From: a bacterium
GTDB taxonomy: Bacteria > Patescibacteriota > UBA1384 > VFKW01
Assembly: GCA_030647355.1 (NCBI GenBank)
Contig: JAUSIS010000013.1
Span: forward strand, 1 to 48,352
Direction of reading: 5' to 3'
Length of the DNA stretch: 48,352 nucleotides
Position numbers and translations under genes: made by a program. This document shows positions 7,069 to 13,775 of the stretch, piece after piece. The notes under the pieces are model-generated. The model was not told where the DNA came from. It did no database searches and saw only the letters and a program-made list of their open reading frames with translations. Within the stretch, counting starts at the first letter, position 1. The number at the start of each line of letters is the position of its first letter.

Positions 7069-7097
7069 ATATTACCATAGAAAATGAAATTTATCAA
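7069..7097 (-). promoter_or_regulatory. Promoter of the 143-aa membrane gene
   Basis: The -35 TTGATA (7092-7097), a 17-base spacer and the -10 TAATAT (7069-7074). Bases 7098-7263 upstream hold no gene that I can support. Confidence 0.65.
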
Positions 7098-7263
7098 TCA
7101 GGACCACGTTGACTATCGTCACTAAAGAATCAACAAAACAAAAAGCCGCCTATTTCTAAGCAGCCATTTGCGAGGATCGATCCCCACTGTCACTTGCGTA
7201 ACCTTGGAAATACCACCAACATATCGAGTATAACCTGTTTATCAGATAAAAGCAAATCCAATG

Positions 7264-7288
7264 AAAAGAGCCCTTTCGAAAAAGGGCT
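7264..7288 (-). terminator. Intrinsic terminator of the nucleotidyltransferase gene
   Basis: In the minus direction GCCCTTT-TTCG-AAAGGGC is followed by TCTTTTC. It starts two bases after the stop codon at 7290. Confidence 0.9.
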
Positions 7289-7289
7289 T

Positions 7290-8021
7290 CTACGAACGAA
7301 GATAGGCTTCCAGCTGATCAGGAAAATCTATATCTGTGCCGACTTCCGGATCAGCTTCTATCGCTCTGACCTGTATGCCGAGAATTTCCGATGCCCGACG
7401 CTCCACATCTTCCAGCCCTAGCACTCCAGGCCAAAGCCTCGCCAGAGCCAAACGGATAAAATACCCCCAGCCAAACATCTTAGCCAGTTTGAGCGGCTTC
7501 TTCCGCAACTCATACAGCCGTCCTATCTTGTCGAGCTTAGGCAATATCTCATCTCGCTGGACAAGGACAAGATTGCCTCCGGTAAATCTGCCTTCCCGAA
7601 GCCGAACCACCGTCCGCCTCATTCTGGGGAATTTCCGTTCGCATTGTTCAGCTTTGCAGATAGAGTAGCCAACACTTAACTTCTGCCAAGCTTGGTAATC
7701 ACGGATAAAACGCTCTACCGCCTCGGGAGTTAATGCCGGCAGATCGCACGTGGCGATAAGGACAGTCGAGCATTGAGCGACCTCAAGCCCAGCTGCAATA
7801 TTGTCAATGAAACTGCCCCTCGCCAGTACTTTGCGATAGCCCATACTTGTATCGAGGAAGTTACCTACCACAATGATGTCGTCGATCTCCGCATTCCAAC
7901 AAGCATCCACAACATACCTGAACATCGGCTTACCTTCCACCGGAACAAGCGCCCTGCAGCTAGCTATGCTCCCCCATTTTGGATCTTTACCGCCACACAG
8001 AATCACTGCCGAAACTGCCAT
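7290..8021 (-). CDS. MobA-like NTP transferase domain protein (GC-rich cassette 3)
   Basis: A 243-aa protein of the GT-A/MobA-like nucleotidyltransferase fold. The N-terminal nucleotide-binding motif is VILCGGKDPKWG followed by CRALVPVEGKPM; the usual lysine before ALVPV is an arginine here. A metal-binding aspartate is in ATCDLPALTPEAV, and the C-terminal motif is EVGTDIDFPDQL, typical of the family. Relatives transfer a nucleotide to molybdopterin, sugar phosphates or phospholipid head-group precursors; the substrate cannot be told from sequence, and no molybdenum cofactor genes are nearby. The ATG at 8021 follows GGAAGGGGTG. It is a single-gene unit with its own promoter (8056-8084) and terminator. 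Confidence 0.85.
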   Translation of the reverse strand: MAVSAVILCGGKDPKWGSIASCRALVPVEGKPMFRYVVDACWNAEIDDIIVVGNFLDTSMGYRKVLARGSFIDNIAAGLEVAQCSTVLIATCDLPALTPEAVERFIRDYQAWQKLSVGYSICKAEQCERKFPRMRRTVVRLREGRFTGGNLVLVQRDEILPKLDKIGRLYELRKKPLKLAKMFGWGYFIRLALARLWPGVLGLEDVERRASEILGIQVRAIEADPEVGTDIDFPDQLEAYLRS

Positions 8022-8055
8022 ATCTTAGCCACCCCTTCCCTGAGATCATAAGAAC

Positions 8056-8084
8056 ATACTACTCAATCACCCAACTCCAGTCAA
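8056..8084 (-). promoter_or_regulatory. Promoter of the MobA-like gene
   Basis: The -35 TTGACT (8079-8084), a 17-base spacer and the -10 TAGTAT (8056-8061). A leader of about 30 bases contains the GGAAGGGGTG ribosome binding site. Confidence 0.7.
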
Positions 8085-8095
8085 ATAATTAAGCA

Positions 8096-8129
8096 TAAAA
8101 AGAAGCGCCGACCGAAGTCATGCGCTTTT
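8096..8129 (-). terminator. Intrinsic terminator of the 146-aa membrane gene
   Basis: In the minus direction AAGCGC and GCGCTT enclose a 13-base loop, followed by CTTTTTATG. It lies ten bases after the stop at 8139 and directly upstream of the next promoter. Confidence 0.75.
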
Positions 8130-8138
8130 GGAAAACGT

Positions 8139-8579
8139 TCAGACGACCCAGAGGTAGAGATGGTAGATGGCCACAATGATGTAAATGGCAACGAAACACC
8201 ACCAGTTAACGGCCATTCCCTGTAAGGCCCAATACAGTGACGTCTTGTACGAACCCCCTTCGTCGTCCAACGCCTTTGCTCTATTGTATGACGGCAAGCT
8301 AACCATGAGAATACACACGCCGTCAAGAAAGACTGCCAGAGCAAAGATCATACTCACCTCTTGGCGCAGGAGATGATACCCAAAGGTGAGAAAGGTCAGG
8401 GCTAGCCAAGTGATGAAAGTACACTTCCATCCCTGAAGACATAAGTGGCAGGCATAGTATAGGCCACCCTTACCTACATGCTCGCGAATGTCCTTTCGGT
8501 ACCCATAATACCAAGAGTACCCAAGAAAGGCACAGACAGCGAGGACTATCACATAGACAACCTGCAACACATGCACCAT
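8139..8579 (-). CDS. Hypothetical multi-pass membrane protein (GC-rich cassette 4)
   Basis: A 146-aa protein with about four hydrophobic segments: residues 3-22, 50-68, 74-92 and 118-144. Between the first two is a cysteine/histidine-bearing loop (YYACHLCLQGWKC), which might bind metal or form disulfides. The ATG at 8579 lies nine bases after AAGGAGG; a TTG two codons upstream is too close to that site. The competing frame at 8081-8344 is a shadow. Like its neighbours, the gene is GC-rich and has a complete promoter (8617-8645) and terminator (8096-8129) of its own. Function unknown. Confidence 0.75.
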   Translation of the reverse strand: MVHVLQVVYVIVLAVCAFLGYSWYYGYRKDIREHVGKGGLYYACHLCLQGWKCTFITWLALTFLTFGYHLLRQEVSMIFALAVFLDGVCILMVSLPSYNRAKALDDEGGSYKTSLYWALQGMAVNWWCFVAIYIIVAIYHLYLWVV

Positions 8580-8616
8580 GCACAAATTCCTCCTTCAAAA
8601 GACTTGCTAATTTGAA

Positions 8617-8645
8617 AGAATAGCACCATTTCCCCCAAAAGTCAA
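8617..8645 (-). promoter_or_regulatory. Promoter of the 146-aa membrane gene
   Basis: The -35 TTGACT (8640-8645), a 17-base spacer and the -10 TATTCT (8617-8622). Confidence 0.7.
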
Positions 8646-8698
8646 GGAGTTAGCAGGTTAACAAAGGCTTTCATTACTTCGAAATCGCCACTGAACTC

Positions 8699-8727
8699 TT
8701 GAGATTTGTTATTGGTAGTATTACAAT
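8699..8727 (+). promoter_or_regulatory. Promoter of the 171-aa gene
   Basis: The -35 TTGAGA (8699-8704), a 17-base spacer and the -10 TACAAT (8722-8727), 35 bases before the start codon at 8763. It is divergent from the promoter at 8617-8645. Confidence 0.75.
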
Positions 8728-8762
8728 TGCCTCAAACGTTATTCTGGAAGGGGTGATCCTTA

Positions 8763-9278
8763 ATGGAACGAAAAAAAGGATCGGTTTCGAGTAACACGGC
8801 TGGGAGCAAGATTCATCAATTCTATGCCGTAACCAAAAGTGGCTCCCTCTATTTGGCTACCGACAAGTGGGATGACGAGCAGAAGGGACCACATGTCGAG
8901 AAGATCGCTATGGTTGGTGATAGTAGACTTGGTCCTGGCCATAAACTCAATGGCGGACCACTCCTCGGCATCACTTTCAGCAGCGGCTTGGTGACATTCT
9001 TTTCAGACAAGCACAACAGTCCAGCTAGTTATGTAACCAACAACCGTTGGCAGAGCTGGACATCATCGCTCATCGCCCTTTTCCAAGACGAGAAGAAGGC
9101 CCGGGCGTGCGTCAACTCACCCGATCTGCAGGAGTGGGATCCCCGCTGGTGGGCAGAGACAGATGAGATCCTGATACAAATCGGACCGAACCACCGCATC
9201 TTCCGGCTCGATCCCGAACTCCTCGAGAGAATTGGGCTCGACAGCGGATACCCTCTTGCCAAGATACACATGAACTAA
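8763..9278 (+). CDS. Hypothetical soluble protein (GC-rich cassette 5)
   Basis: A 171-aa protein that I do not recognise. It has no membrane segment or signal peptide. It is rich in tryptophan and charged residues in the middle (DLQEWDPRWWAETDE) and ends in a short mixed region. The start ATG at 8763 is preceded by AAGGGGTGATCC, which could pair with about twelve bases of the 16S rRNA 3' end; this is an unusually strong ribosome binding site. Promoter 8699-8727 and terminator 9300-9333 make it a complete single-gene unit. High expression is likely from these signals; the role is unknown. Confidence 0.75.
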   Translation: MERKKGSVSSNTAGSKIHQFYAVTKSGSLYLATDKWDDEQKGPHVEKIAMVGDSRLGPGHKLNGGPLLGITFSSGLVTFFSDKHNSPASYVTNNRWQSWTSSLIALFQDEKKARACVNSPDLQEWDPRWWAETDEILIQIGPNHRIFRLDPELLERIGLDSGYPLAKIHMN

Positions 9279-9299
9279 TGAACATCTGGCACAACTCCA

Positions 9300-9333
9300 A
9301 GCGGGCATAACTACAAGTTGTACCCGCTCTTTT
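9300..9333 (+). terminator. Intrinsic terminator of the 171-aa gene
   Basis: A long stem: AGCGGG and CCCGCT outside, ATAACT and AGTTGT inside, with loop ACA, followed by CTTTTAA. Confidence 0.85.
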
Positions 9334-9397
9334 AATTTCACGATCTCGCACAATCACCCCGATAGAGGGACGATTAATGTTCCCCTGTCCCCCTTCA

Positions 9398-9426
9398 TTG
9401 ACAACAAACCTTTTAATAAGTATCTT
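9398..9426 (+). promoter_or_regulatory. Promoter of the purE-like gene
   Basis: A consensus -35 TTGACA (9398-9403), a 17-base spacer and the -10 TATCTT (9421-9426). The start codon is at 9467. Confidence 0.7.
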
Positions 9427-9466
9427 CGAAAAGAAGTTACCGAAAAGCCAAAGGGGGAATTTGACA

Positions 9467-9985
9467 ATGAAGCCATTTGTCGCGATTATCAGTGGCAGTC
9501 GAAGCGATTTGAATATCGTGAAGAAATCGGGTCTGATACCAACCCTGCAGTCCAGGGGGATTCGGATAGAATTCTCGATTATCTCTGCCCACCGCAATCC
9601 GGACGATCTCACCAAGTACTGCCACAGTGCCCTGCAGCGAGGGGCTAAGGTATTCATCGGCATAGCTGGGATGGCAGCGGCACTGCCCGGCGACATCGCC
9701 GCTCGGATAAAAGGCAAGCGACCTGTCATAGGCGTTCCGCTCATGGCAAAGGATGGATTCCTGAACGGCCTTGATGCCGTCCTTGCAATGTTCCGCATGC
9801 CGCCCGGAATGCCCGTCGCAATCGCTGGAATCGGCAAATCAGGCCTCGAGAATGCAGCCATCCTGGCCATCCAGATAATGGCGCTGATTGATCCTGCGGT
9901 TGATGCCGAAATGGATGAGTGGGCACGAAGAAGCACCAAACCGGCTGAAGTTAATATCGGGCTAGAAGAGCTCGCCAAGAGCTGA
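9467..9985 (+). CDS. PurE-like protein (AIR carboxylase / N5-CAIR mutase family)
   Basis: A 172-aa protein with the PurE fold signatures in order: GSRSDLNIVKK (substrate phosphate loop), SAHRNPDDL with the histidine expected at the active site, AGMAAALPG, PVIGVPLMA, GLDAVLAMFRMPPGMPVA and a C-terminal NAAILAIQIMAL helix. In ordinary PurE the third motif is AGGAAHLPG; here its conserved histidine is alanine, so activity in purine synthesis is doubtful. No other purine genes are in this window. The ATG at 9467 is chosen because GGGGGAA precedes it and the promoter at 9398-9426 excludes the longer frame. It could be a divergent enzyme acting on another substrate. Single-gene unit with its own terminator. 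Confidence 0.85.
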   Translation: MKPFVAIISGSRSDLNIVKKSGLIPTLQSRGIRIEFSIISAHRNPDDLTKYCHSALQRGAKVFIGIAGMAAALPGDIAARIKGKRPVIGVPLMAKDGFLNGLDAVLAMFRMPPGMPVAIAGIGKSGLENAAILAIQIMALIDPAVDAEMDEWARRSTKPAEVNIGLEELAKS

Positions 9986-10028
9986 TCTCAGCCCACACAT
10001 CCACAAACTACTTTTCTAAACCCTCCCC

Positions 10029-10053
10029 AGCCCCTAACCGGGCTCTTTTTTTG
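10029..10053 (+). terminator. Intrinsic terminator of the purE-like gene
   Basis: AGCCC-CTAACC-GGGCT is followed by CTTTTTTT. Confidence 0.9.
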
Positions 10054-10093
10054 CTTTCAAAACCACTCCCCTTGAGCTCAAATAATTTCACAA

Positions 10094-10126
10094 AAAAATG
10101 GGATCCGAGATGGAATACCCAGCCAA
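10094..10126 (-). terminator. Possible terminator of the short transcript from 10303
   Basis: In the minus direction TGGG...TCC and GGA.CCCA form an imperfect stem followed by TTTTTTTG. It would end a transcript of about 250 bases begun near 10342. Confidence 0.45.
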
Positions 10127-10219
10127 CGAGAGAATACCAGCCGTGCCATTATGAGGCCCGCTTCTTTCGCCGATTGGGCGAAGCAAGGATCATTGCCTGA
10201 TCGTTCGGCATACCGGGAA

Positions 10220-10303
10220 TCAGTTCCCTATCCGTATTGGCTTCGTACGCCGCAGAACCTCATCGAGTACCTGATTAAGATACTCTTTATCTCCTTTTGC
10301 CAT
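10220..10303 (-). CDS. Possible 27-aa leader-size protein or disrupted gene
   Basis: ATG at 10303 opens a frame of 27 codons ending in TGA: MAKGDKEYLNQVLDEVLRR and a short basic tail. It is preceded by GAGGGGGTGATT, the same extended ribosome binding site as the other GC-rich cassettes, and by a TATAAT -10 at 10349-10354. A second frame continues past the stop as RELIPGMPNDQAMILASPNR, ending in TAA near 10159, so an ancestral protein of about 50 aa may have been frameshifted. Coding is plausible but not certain; a non-coding RNA is an alternative. Confidence 0.35.
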   Translation of the reverse strand: MAKGDKEYLNQVLDEVLRRTKPIRIGN

Positions 10304-10348
10304 ACCAATCACCCCCTCAGACAGAAGACAAAACAATAGATTAAAATT

Positions 10349-10354
10349 ATTATA
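10349..10354 (-). promoter_or_regulatory. Candidate -10 element for the 10303 transcript
   Basis: A perfect TATAAT in the minus direction, 46 bases upstream of the ATG at 10303. The -35 region is poor. Confidence 0.4.
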
Positions 10355-10485
10355 CAACACCACCTAATAAAACAAAGTAGCCAAAACCCTTTCCGAACAC
10401 TTCCACCCGCGAAAAACGACCGGTCCTTTGCTTCTTCAGAAAGTTGAATATCTTGAGCGCTCCACGGAAAAACGAATGCTTGACC

Positions 10486-10524
10486 CAGCCCTTTTCGAAA
10501 AAGAGCTGGGGAGTTTTATTTCCC
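10486..10524 (+). terminator. Terminator-like hairpin
   Basis: CCCAGC(C)CTTTT-CGA-AAAAG(A)GCTGGG is followed by GAGTTTTATTT. No plus-strand gene upstream is supported, so what it terminates is unknown. The rest of 10355-10560 holds no gene that I can support; the reading frames there overlap on both strands without convincing starts. Confidence 0.4.
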
Positions 10525-10572
10525 TGGAAGCGAAAGGTATTCCTACGCTTCAAAAGAAGTCGTGCAGGGTAT

Positions 10573-10633
10573 GGGTTCGTAAGGGATATAGGGGGCGGCA
10601 TCGAAACGAGCCCCCTTACCCCTTACATAACCT
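10573..10633. other. GC-rich nested hairpin, possible structured RNA
   Basis: Nested complementary blocks: GGTT (10574-10577) with AACC (10629-10632), GTAAGG (10579-10584) with CCTTAC (10621-10626), and AGGGGGC (10590-10596) with GCCCCCT (10610-10616), around a 13-base loop. No T-run follows on either strand. I found no SRP, tmRNA or RNase P signature in it. The sequence 10634-10760 has no gene that I can support. Confidence 0.5.
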
Positions 10634-10760
10634 GGCGCTGTCAGCACCAAAACCTAGCATATCCAAAATGCCAAAACTTTTATATCAAAAAAGCTCGGAA
10701 ATATACACTTGCGTGAAACGCTCAATAATTTTGGGATTTGAAATTTGGATTTTGAAATTT

Positions 10761-10802
10761 GAGCAACAAAAAAAGACATGTTAATGTCAATTTTTGTTGC
10801 TC
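10761..10802 (-). terminator. Strong palindrome, putative 16S transcript terminator
   Basis: GAGCAACAAAAA pairs with TTTTTGTTGCTC over 12 bases, and within the loop GACAT-TAAC-ATGTC is followed in the minus direction by TTTTTTT. It is placed just outside the 3' strand of the 16S processing stem. It could be a terminator or part of the processing structure. Confidence 0.5.
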
Positions 10803-10811
10803 AGTCTCTAT

Positions 10812-10827
10812 GTGGTTATAAGAATAC
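10812..10827 (-). other. 3' strand of the 16S precursor processing stem
   Basis: gtggttataagaatac is a perfect inverted copy of 14014-14029, so the 16S precursor can be closed by a 16-bp helix; a further six bases (10800-10805 with 14036-14041) also pair after an internal loop. Such stems are cut by RNase III-type enzymes during rRNA maturation. Confidence 0.8.
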
Positions 10828-10976
10828 AATTATTGGTCAAAGTTCAACCAATACCGACCTGCCATGCTTCCCGCTCTTTCTCAGAAAGGGCTGGAGGCTG
10901 GCTGCCCATGTTATTACATGGGGTCTCCTTAGAAAGGAGGTGATCCATCCGCAGATTCCCCTACGGATACCTTGTT

Positions 10977-11718
10977 CATGTTTATCCTCGTGTTTCCAGA
11001 GGCATGGACTATATCTTCATCCTAAGTTGCAATATCTTCCTCTTGCGAGGATGCCAAGATCCGATTATCTGCGCGAAATCTCGATGAGATTTACGCGAGA
11101 TGAAAAACCGATAATAATCTGGATCAACCTTGGCGCTTGGGATATGGATTTTCCCGCATTGTATATTCAACGATTCGAGAATATTTTTCACTTTTACTAG
11201 CTCCTCATGGTTTTTCTGCGAAATCTGAATATAAAACCAATGAGAACTGTCTCGTGGAATGCCGCCTTCGGCATCGAAATATCCTCTGACATATGCAATC
11301 CTCAAATTCTTGGAAGCAAGATTATCCGGATCGTATTTCAGATCAAGAAACTTTGCCGTAGTTTCAAGTGCATGCACACTTCTCGTTTTACCTTCTCTGT
11401 AAATCCACGCTTTATATTCTAGTTTTTGAAAGCATTCTTGAAGAAACTTTAACCAATCAAGATTTGATTGGGTGATCCGAAATGTTTTATGTTTCGAACT
11501 GTAAGTTCCATCATGTAATGCCCCTAGAATATAGGCTTGGATTATTTGGATATCCATATCCCCCCTTAGGAGCCAACGTGTAGTCTCTACGGGGTCATCC
11601 CGCATTACAACGGGAGACTTCCCTCGGTATTACCATACTCTGATTGTATCAAAGATTAGGTTTCACCGATACAGTTGGATTTTCCTCGGCAATTACTCAC
11701 CGAGGTCGCAATAAGTTT
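10977..11718 (-). other. Group I self-splicing intron in 16S rRNA
   Basis: The exon ends GTCGT and the next exon begins AACAAGG; joining them restores the E. coli-like sequence GTCGTAACAAGG exactly. The 5' exon GUCGU pairs with GCGAC inside the intron, giving the U-G pair at the splice site that defines group I P1. A P2 hairpin (CCUCGG/CCGAGG), a Q-like GGUGAAACC, an R-like GUAGAGACUACACG, an S-like AAGAUAUAGUCC and a terminal G follow in order. A LAGLIDADG ORF occupies the middle and its stop codon falls in the S-like element. Confidence 0.92.
11009..11557 (-). CDS. LAGLIDADG homing endonuclease in the 16S group I intron
   Basis: A 182-aa protein with two LAGLIDADG-type motifs, AYILGALHDGTY (near residue 8) and AYVRGYFDAEGG (near 89), each with an acidic residue in the catalytic position, so it is a monomeric two-domain enzyme expected to cut the intronless 16S allele near the splice site. 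The start is ATG at 11557 after AAGGGGGGAT; the frame is open to 11605, but those codons overlap the conserved R-like region of the ribozyme. The stop codon TAG lies inside AAGATATAGTCC of the intron core. The protein may also help folding (maturase), which cannot be told from sequence. Confidence 0.92.
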   Translation of the reverse strand: MDIQIIQAYILGALHDGTYSSKHKTFRITQSNLDWLKFLQECFQKLEYKAWIYREGKTRSVHALETTAKFLDLKYDPDNLASKNLRIAYVRGYFDAEGGIPRDSSHWFYIQISQKNHEELVKVKNILESLNIQCGKIHIPSAKVDPDYYRFFISRKSHRDFAQIIGSWHPRKRKILQLRMKI

Positions 11719-11804
11719 ACGACTTAGCCCTCCTCGCTGACCCCACCTTGGTACGACAAGTCGTACTTCTGGCGTTGCCAACTCGGCTGGCTTGACGGGC
11801 GGTG

Positions 11805-12199
11805 ATCGTGATCAGGTAATCTCTGTCACACCCCACTGTACGTGCGTGTCTAGCGCATACAGCGAGTCCCTAATATTAATTAGGGTTCATCCCTTCCCTG
11901 GAATATTACCAGGTACTATGGACTCAGCTGACTTCCTCGCATATTCAATGATTACTTACGTGCAAGGATCTCCTTGGGTCACATAATCGGCTATTTCTGA
12001 TATTCCTCTGAGTTTGTCAAGATTTCTTCCCCTGCGTACACCGCAGGGTCGAAATAACTCTTTTTAAAGAAGACTACCATTTGTTTATTGGACCCTTCAG
12101 ACTTTTCCTTACGAAAGAAGTCCTGTCCTCAACTTCACCAATAATATTGGGGTTGGATTTGCACCAACTAGTCAATTATGCTGCCAAGCGCATTTATTT
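11805..12199 (-). other. Probable group II intron without an encoded protein
   Basis: Removal restores CTTGTACA-CACCGCCCGTC, the universal 16S sequence. The 3' end is AT, fitting the AY rule. Near it, CTGTA-TGCG-loop-CGCA-CG-TACAG reproduces domain V with its two-base bulge, and GTGA/TCAC with an unpaired A resembles domain VI. GGAAGTCAGCTGAGTCCATAGTACC matches the sequence usually found ahead of the reverse transcriptase in domain IV, but only a short loop follows, so the maturase is gone. The 5' end lacks GUGYG; the nearest match is AUGCG seven bases in. The domain V loop is larger than the usual tetraloop. Confidence 0.65.
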
Positions 12200-12400
12200 T
12201 GTACAAGGATCGAGAACGTATTCACCGTGGCGTAGCTGATCCACGGTTACTAGCGATTCCGGCTTCATGTAGTCGAGTTTCAGACTACAATCCGAACTGA
12301 GGCACATTTTGGTGGGATTGGCTCCGCCTCACGGCTTAGCAACCCATTGTCTGTGCCATTGTAACACGAGTGTAGCCCAGGGCGTAAGGGCCACGCTGAT

Positions 12401-12431
<31 letters not shown>

Positions 12432-12778
12432 GACCGGCAGTCCCATGTGACATGTATAACACATGGTAAGGGTTGCGCTCGTTTACGGACTTAACCGCAC
12501 ACTTCACAGCACGAGCTGACGACAACCGTGCAACACCTGTCTTAGGGTTCCTTGCGGCACTCCTCTGTTTCCAGAGGATTCCCTAGATGTCAAGCCCTGG
12601 TAAGGTTCTCCGCTTAGCGTCGAATTAAACCTCATGTTCCACCGCTTGTGCGATCCCCCGTCAATTCCTTTGAGTTTTAGTCTTGCGACCGTACTTCCCA
12701 GGCGGCAGACTTAACGCGTTAGCTTCGCTACAAGAAGGGTCGATACTTCTGATAGCTAGTCTGCATAGTTTACGGCGT

Positions 12779-12812
<34 letters not shown>

Positions 12813-13041
12813 ACGCTTTCATGCCTCAGTGTCAGATTAACCTAGCAAGCTGCCTTCGCCATTGGTGTTCCTCCCGATATCAACGGATTTCACTCCTACA
12901 CCGGGAATTCCACTTGCCCCTGTTATACTCTAGTTTAAGAGTTTTGTCCGCGAGAATCAGGTTGAGCCTGAAGATTTAACGGACAACTTCTCAAACCACC
13001 TACGCATTCTTTACGCCCAATAATTCCGGATAACGCTTGCG

Positions 13042-13081
<40 letters not shown>

Positions 13082-13351
13082 CGCTTATTCCTAGGGTACC
13101 GTCATCATCGTCCCCTATAAAAGAAGTTTACAACCCGAAAGCCTTCATCCTTCACGCGGTGTCGCGACATCAGAGTTGCCTCCATTGTGTACGATTCCCA
13201 ACTGCTGCCTCCCGTAGGAGTATGGGCCGTGTCTCAGTCCCATTGTGGCTGACCATCCTCTCAGACCAGCTACCCGTCATCGCCTTGGTAGGCTATTACC
13301 CCACCAACAAGCTGATAGGACGCAGGCTTCTCCCGAACCGATAAATCTTTA

Positions 13352-13447
13352 CCCAGCCCCTTCTAAAACCACATAGTTCTACCGAGATGAAATGTTTTTA
13401 TTCGCTTCATCAGACAGTAAATATATGTAACTTTAGAAGGAGCTGGG
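13352..13447 (-). other. Extended helix 10 insertion in 16S rRNA
   Basis: cccagccccttctaaa at 13352-13367 pairs with the block at 13432-13447 over 16 bases (one G-U in RNA), capped by about 64 AT-rich bases. In ordinary 16S this V2 helix is short. The insertion has no ORF. It may be removed by RNase III-like cleavage or remain as an expansion. Confidence 0.75.
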
Positions 13448-13541
13448 ACCATGGGACATTAGCCAGCCTTTCGGCTGGGTATTTCCCAGTTCGGGGCAAA
13501 TTCCTACGCGTTACTCACCCGTTCGCCACTAGCCGTCCATT

Positions 13542-13775
13542 CTACACTTGAAGAGATTCAAGCAATCGATTTTTTAGATGACCCAATCCAGAGCCAAAGT
13601 TTTTCAACTTTCTTTCTCTTTCTTGAGCATCCATTTTACTTCTATATGCTTCGTAATAGATCAATTCACAAGGATATTTATTCTTATGCTCAGATAATCT
13701 TCTCTTTAGATCGGAAGAAAATCCAATATAAATCGATTGCGAATTATATCTTTTAAGCAAATATACATAATACAT
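13542..13775 (-). CDS. GIY-YIG endonuclease-like ORF inside 16S helix 6
   Basis: A 77-aa GIY-YIG domain (YYVYLLKRYNSQSIYIGFS, LKRRLSEHKNK, ELIYYEAYRSKMDAQERERK) located in the V1 region of the 16S gene. Its last codons and TAG stop are part of the right strand of an extended h6 helix of about 23 bp (AGCCGCCCATTCT pairing with AGAATGGACGGCT, then wobble-rich pairs). The ATG is at 13775 without an obvious ribosome binding site. GIY-YIG ORFs inside rRNA are usually linked with introns; here the helix closes the insert instead of a ribozyme core, so it resembles an intervening sequence that has acquired a nuclease gene. Confidence 0.85.
   Translation of the reverse strand: MYYVYLLKRYNSQSIYIGFSSDLKRRLSEHKNKYPCELIYYEAYRSKMDAQERERKLKNFGSGLGHLKNRLLESLQV

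Noticed and set aside
8081-8344. 87-aa minus-strand frame
   Set aside because: It overlaps the 146-aa membrane protein gene in another frame and runs through that gene's terminator and the next promoter.
9112-9978. 288-aa minus-strand frame opposite the purE-like gene
   Set aside because: It is an antisense shadow of GC-rich coding sequence, rich in Ser/Arg/Ala/Pro, with no family motif; PurE signatures are on the plus strand.
10573-10633. Considered tmRNA, SRP RNA or RNase P RNA
   Set aside because: None of the signature strings (for example GGAAGGAAGCAGCC-type SRP loop or GAGGAAAGTCC of RNase P) is present.
10428-10784. 118-aa and 90-aa plus-strand frames
   Set aside because: They overlap each other, cross hairpins and lack ribosome binding sites and any recognisable protein features.
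10640-10930. Considered the start of a 23S rRNA gene after 16S
   Set aside because: No 23S signature sequence is visible; the stretch contains only the processing stem, a palindrome and AT-rich sequence.
11558-11605. N-terminal 16 codons of the longer LAGLIDADG frame
   Set aside because: They coincide with the conserved R-like core of the group I intron, and a ribosome binding site precedes the next ATG at 11557.
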